From assembly GCF_964340395.1 (NCBI RefSeq), contig NC_135561.1, positions 20,250,240-20,314,239 of the forward strand: a stretch of 64,000 nt of DNA, in the 5' to 3' direction. Below the pieces are notes generated by a model. The model was not told where the DNA came from. It saw only the letters and a list, made by a program, of their open reading frames with translations, and searched no databases. Below, one piece after another: positions 59,987 to 64,000 of this stretch; within the stretch, counting starts at the first letter, position 1; the number at the start of each line of letters is the position of its first letter. The translations under genes were made by a program, and so were the position numbers. The DNA is from Glandiceps talaboti. Its lineage: Eukaryota; Hemichordata; Enteropneusta; Spengelidae.

Positions 59987-60287
59987 ATTTTTGCTGCATA
60001 TTGAAATGTTTCTTTAGTATTCTACTTTCTGAAGCTTACATAACCTACTATTGGCAAAACTCAAGTCTGGTGTTCAGGCGAATCTAGAGTAAAGTAAAAA
60101 GTTTGAAATCTGGACTCATTGGGATGCTGATGTTTTGGCACGGACCTTAAAATCAATTTGATTGCAATGGATATATTGCACCATACTATGCAAACAACTA
60201 AAACACAAAATGTTTTCTAACAGGTGATTCAGTACTGTGCAGGATGGACCTTACTGCACTGATGCAACGATACAGACATTAACATTA

Positions 60288-60750
60288 TAAGGGACAATCG
60301 CACAATGTCACACAAGTTCAATTCATTTATGTCAAAACCTTCCCCCCCCAAAAAAAAACAAAACAAAACAAAACGAATGTTCTAAAGTGCGACATCAACA
60401 CATTTACATGTATGATGTAAACCATGATGAAAATTGTAGCAGTCACACAACTACAATCAATACTGTGACAATCAGACATTAATGTAAAAACACGGTAAAC
60501 ACATTAAAATGCTAACCGGAAACCCAGCACTGTATATCACATTAGCGGTTAATTTTAATCAATTTATCAACATCTCAGTAATAAGTACAAAACCTTGTAT
60601 TATTGAAGGCATGAAAGTTTTCCGAAATTTGGTTAGAAGTGCAAAAATGGAATCAGCAATCACATTAATGCCAGACTCCCTCTCCCCTCCCTAAACAAAT
60701 GAAGTTTGTTTAATTGAGTTTGTGTGGCACTGTGCGATTGTCCCCAAGTC
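60288..60750. mobile_element. MITE family 3, copy 2 (inverted relative to copy 1)
   Basis: Left tip GGGACAATCGCACAATGTCA, right tip GGCACTGTGCGATTGTCCCC. The interior is the reverse complement of 34232-34655 in order. A poly-C/poly-A patch at 60343-60372 is copy-specific. Confidence 0.85.
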
Positions 60751-60759
60751 TACATAGAT

Positions 60760-61360
60760 TAACTTTATGCTCTTACTGTTAATTTTTTACAATACATTTA
60801 ATGTCTACTACAACTGTTTCTGGACTACTTTTTCTAGCTCTGTCATTGAACCGTATTTCAAACCTAGATTTTAATCCAAATCTAACGTGGGCCTTTAAAT
60901 GTTCACAGAAAATGCTTCAATCCCATATTTACTGCTTAAATGTGTACAATTTGGCTAATGTCCATGGTATAAGTGAAAAATTACCCCCAGCTGAGAATGG
61001 TCCCTACACAATGTACAATATCTCATCATTTTGATATCACCAACATTTAATACTACAGGATAATATGTATTCCATGCATGCATCAAATCAATTCTGTCAT
61101 ACTTCAAATGGCTTTCACATAATCTACTGTAACTTTCCACGTGTTAATATTTGAGTCTAATCCTAGTATCAAAGTCTAGTGTTGACATTTTAATTAGTCA
61201 AATGGTATATATTATACTGCTATTAGTATTAAAGTTTTACCAAGTGATTAGTTCCTAGGCTTGTTTGTCACCTTCACTCAAACTATTAGACTTACACTGT
61301 GCTAAAACATGTACACATTTTAAATCTTTTAATATTCAATCAAACCATGTATGTCAAGAC
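60760..61360. other. Non-coding, no feature recognised
   Basis: No supported exon. Confidence 0.4.
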
Positions 61361-61364
61361 AGAG

Positions 61365-62249
61365 ATTGCATATGATAATTGTGATGTCATCACAAGAGGT
61401 TTTCCCAGAAACCATTGCATTATGTACTGAAGGCAGAAATAAGTCTGACTGGACTTTTCCTTTAAGTTGATAGCAGTAATCACAACAAGTGTACTAAAGG
61501 CAGAAATAAGTCTGACTGGACTTTTCCGTTAAGTTGATAGCAGTTATCAATACAAGTGTACTAAAGGCAGAAATAAGTCTCACTGGACTTTTACTTTAAG
61601 TTGATAGCAGTTATCAATACAAGTGTACTAAAGGCAGAAATAAGTCTGACTGGACTTTTTCTTTAAGTTGATAGCAGTAATCAATACAAGTGTACTAAAG
61701 GCAGAAATAAGTCTGATTGGACTTTTCCGTTAAGTTGATAGCAGTTATCAATACAAGTGTACTAAAGGCAGAAATAAGTCTGACTGGACTTTTCCATTAA
61801 GTTGATAGCAGTAATCAATACAAGTGTACTAAAGGCAGAAATAAGTCTGACGACTTTTACTTTTAGTTGATAGCAGTAATCAATACAAGTGTACTAAAGG
61901 CAGAAATAAGTCTGACTGGACTTTTCCTTTAAGTTGATAGCAGTAATCACTACAAGTGTACTAAAGGCACAAATAAGTCTGACTGGACTTTTTCTTTAAG
62001 TTGATAGCAGTAATCAATACAAGTGTACTAAAGGCAGAAGTAAGTCTGACTGGACTTTTCCTTTAAGTTGATAGCAGTAATCAGTACAAGTGTACTAAAG
62101 GCAGAAATAAGTCTAACTGGACTTTTCCTTTAACTTGATAGCAGTAATCAATACAAGTGTACTAAAGGCAGAAATAAGTCTGACTGGACTTTTACTTTTA
62201 GTTGATAGCAGTTATCAATACAAGTGTACTAAAGGCAGAAATAAGTCTG
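61365..62249. repeat. 67-bp minisatellite, about 12 copies, within family 9 copy 3
   Basis: Unit: ACAAGTGTACTAAAGGCAGA, AATAAGTCTGACTGGACTTT, TCCTTTAAGTTGATAGCAGT, AATCAAT. The left flank GATGTCATCACAAGAGGTTT with TCCCAGAAACC matches the left part of 58868-59170, showing that the array grew inside a copy of that dispersed repeat. Confidence 0.92.
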
Positions 62250-62259
62250 TTTTAATCAC

Positions 62260-62925
62260 TTTACAAACTTTTTAGAAACTGTAGGTGAAGTATTCATTTA
62301 TAGTTTGAATAAAATGACAAGTTGAATACTAATTTCAATCAATCAATACAACTTGGCAAAGACACATACAACTCAGCCTATCTCTGATTCAATTTTTTGA
62401 TAATAGCTGTTGACAATAGTTACAGCTGATAACTACACTTACATTCTAAAACACTTAACACTTATATAAAATCAATTCATCCCTTCCTAATAACCTGCTC
62501 ACAGTAGTTTTTAGATGATCTTGGAATCCAATTATCAGGCAGTAGTATTGACTCAGCTTTTCCCCTTTATCTAAAGTGTGGTAGCAACTTATAAAAAGAT
62601 ACGTAAAAAGCCTGGAGAACTGCTGACTAGTAGATTGGTTCTATCTACTTACCACCCTTAAAGGCCAATGTTTCAATCCTAGGTCATCACATTAGTGTAT
62701 CTTAATAAGAATTACATGGGATTACTCTTGCTCTGGACCAAATTTTTCTACAGCTCTGTGAAAACAACTGTTTTTCAAAACTAGAAAAAAAAACAATGAG
62801 GCAGCATATATGAACTCACATATTAGACATTTATATAAGGAGTACACTTTTGGTGAAAACAATTGTCTGGCAGCTGAGCTATAGAAAAAAATGATCACAT
62901 GTATAAACCATATGGCTCTTAGATA
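62260..62925. other. Non-coding, no feature recognised
   Basis: No supported exon. Confidence 0.4.
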
Positions 62926-62929
62926 GATA

Positions 62930-63061
62930 TGATAACACTGTGAGAATCTAGGATTGAATCTCTGATAACACTGTGAGAATCTACGATTGAATCTCTGATA
63001 ACACTGTGAGAATCTAGGATTGAATCTCTGATAACACTGTGAGAATCTAGGATTGAATCTC
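62930..63061. repeat. 33-bp minisatellite, four copies
   Basis: TGATAACACTGTGAGAATCT then AGGATTGAATCTC, four near-perfect copies (one G to C). Confidence 0.97.
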
Positions 63062-63069
63062 TGGCTTTA

Positions 63070-63685
63070 TTAGACATTAACGTAGACCATACATGTGAGG
63101 TTTTTTATACATTTTGTACACCTATACAAATTAATACTACAGGGAATCTTGGCATGGAAATTGAGTCTGCATTCACCATTTCTATTAACAGTACTTTAGA
63201 TGAATTCACAGTTTACTTAAGCTTCACTTCCAAACCTCTCATGACACTTTATACACTATCACTGTGTATAATATAAAACCTCCCTGCTGTTTTTGGAAAC
63301 AACATAATCCTCCCTAGACTGAAAACAAGCTACACTTCACATTCCATGGTGTGTATTCTGATCATATACTTCCTACAGACATGCACAGCAGAGAGGTAAT
63401 TCATTTCATATACTCCAGAGACCATAAATATAAAAGTTAATGACTTAAGTACTCTACCAATTTTCCCCTGATAAAAACTTACAGTATCTGCTGACATATC
63501 TGTATGTATATAATAACAGTTTCCGGTCCAATCTTTGATCTGCCAGACTATTATTTACTTCCCACATCTTAAGGCAAATGACTTTCCAGAATTATAGTGT
63601 ATAGCAAAGTAGATTCTGTTACATCTGTAATGTCCAGAAAAGTGGACTTTATAAATTGTTATCACTAGGTAGAAAATTGTGCCTC
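63070..63685. other. Non-coding, no feature recognised
   Basis: No supported exon. Confidence 0.4.
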
Positions 63686-63689
63686 GCAG

Positions 63690-63985
63690 ATGAATTTTAC
63701 TGAAAATCAAAGTTTTTTACAATTTCTCCAAACTTTGCCATATGGAAGTCTGCTTCTGGTTCTTTTGAAATAATAACAGAAATCTGGGTCCGACCACCAT
63801 CTTGTTTTAAGGAAATCCTCAGACCTTGTATTTCCCATAAGAGTTAACACAGTTTACAGCAGCCATATTGGATTCTAAAATGGCTGAATGGTGACTATGG
63901 CCCCAATTTTGTTTTATTTCAACTGAGAATACGTTTGAATATTCTTGAACAAAGTAACAGCAAAAGTTCTAAAACAGTTGACTGT
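63690..63985 (+). repeat. Dispersed family 5, most complete copy
   Basis: Ordered blocks CTGAAAATCAAAGTTTTTTA, GTCTGCTTCTGGTTCTTTTG, GCAGCCATATTGGATTCTAA and CTTGAACAAAGTAACAGCAA match 45235-45540 (inverted) and parts of 19488 and 46684. May continue past the window end. Confidence 0.8.
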
Positions 63986-64000
63986 ATTTATTCAATCTTG

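Overview
This is AT-rich, intron- and repeat-dominated animal nuclear DNA, most likely from a marine invertebrate (mollusc-, lancelet- or hemichordate-like). The evidence is a high density of microsatellites and minisatellites, tRNA-derived SINEs, many short inverted-repeat (MITE-like) elements, CpG depletion outside one island, and no operon-like packing. There is no bacterial gene, rRNA, CRISPR array or intact transposase or reverse transcriptase. I cannot name the species. Nearly all long open frames lie in tandem repeats whose unit lacks stop codons.

Genes are sparse. The best case is a three-exon minus-strand gene (coding 14646 down to 12862, about 109 residues, very lysine-rich). It has consensus splice sites, matching phases, a poly(A) signal at 12485-12490, and a CpG-rich start region with a YY1-like motif over the ATG and CCAAT and CRE-like motifs just upstream. 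Weak coding-like segments lie on the other side of that island (15031-15578, plus; 14802-14909, minus). A Cys-rich segment at 23661-23888 is a doubtful exon.

Layout: 0.3-0.55 kb GGAT array, then a SINE; 2-5.3 kb old degenerate repeats; 6.7-7.03 kb foldback element; 9.15-11.35 kb two back-to-back minisatellites (29 bp, 20 bp); 11.4-17.2 kb a two-copy composite element flanking the gene and CpG island; 17.5-18.6 kb three repeat elements in a row; 24.46-29.0 kb a 4.5-kb minisatellite (35-bp unit) with a 645-bp internal duplication; 30-49 kb mostly dispersed repeats and MITEs, including a clean 285-bp element (42422-42706) and an array carrying ATGCAAAT octamers (47.2-48.2 kb); 49.5-49.9 kb a hammerhead-ribozyme-like RNA between two (AT)n tracts; 52.4-54.0 kb a degenerate ~115-bp array; 54.5-63.1 kb further minisatellites and MITE or SINE copies.

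The most noteworthy item is the minus-strand segment 49665-49766. It has the CUGAUGA...GAAA hammerhead core, a stem II hairpin, a short stem III ending in GUU, and a long stem I with 23 of 24 distal pairs intact. A tRNA A-box-like motif lies just 5' of it. This looks like a retrozyme- or SINE-type element carrying a type I hammerhead. Other useful results are five inverted-repeat element families defined from copies within the window, and a minisatellite (61.4-62.2 kb) that grew out of a dispersed repeat.
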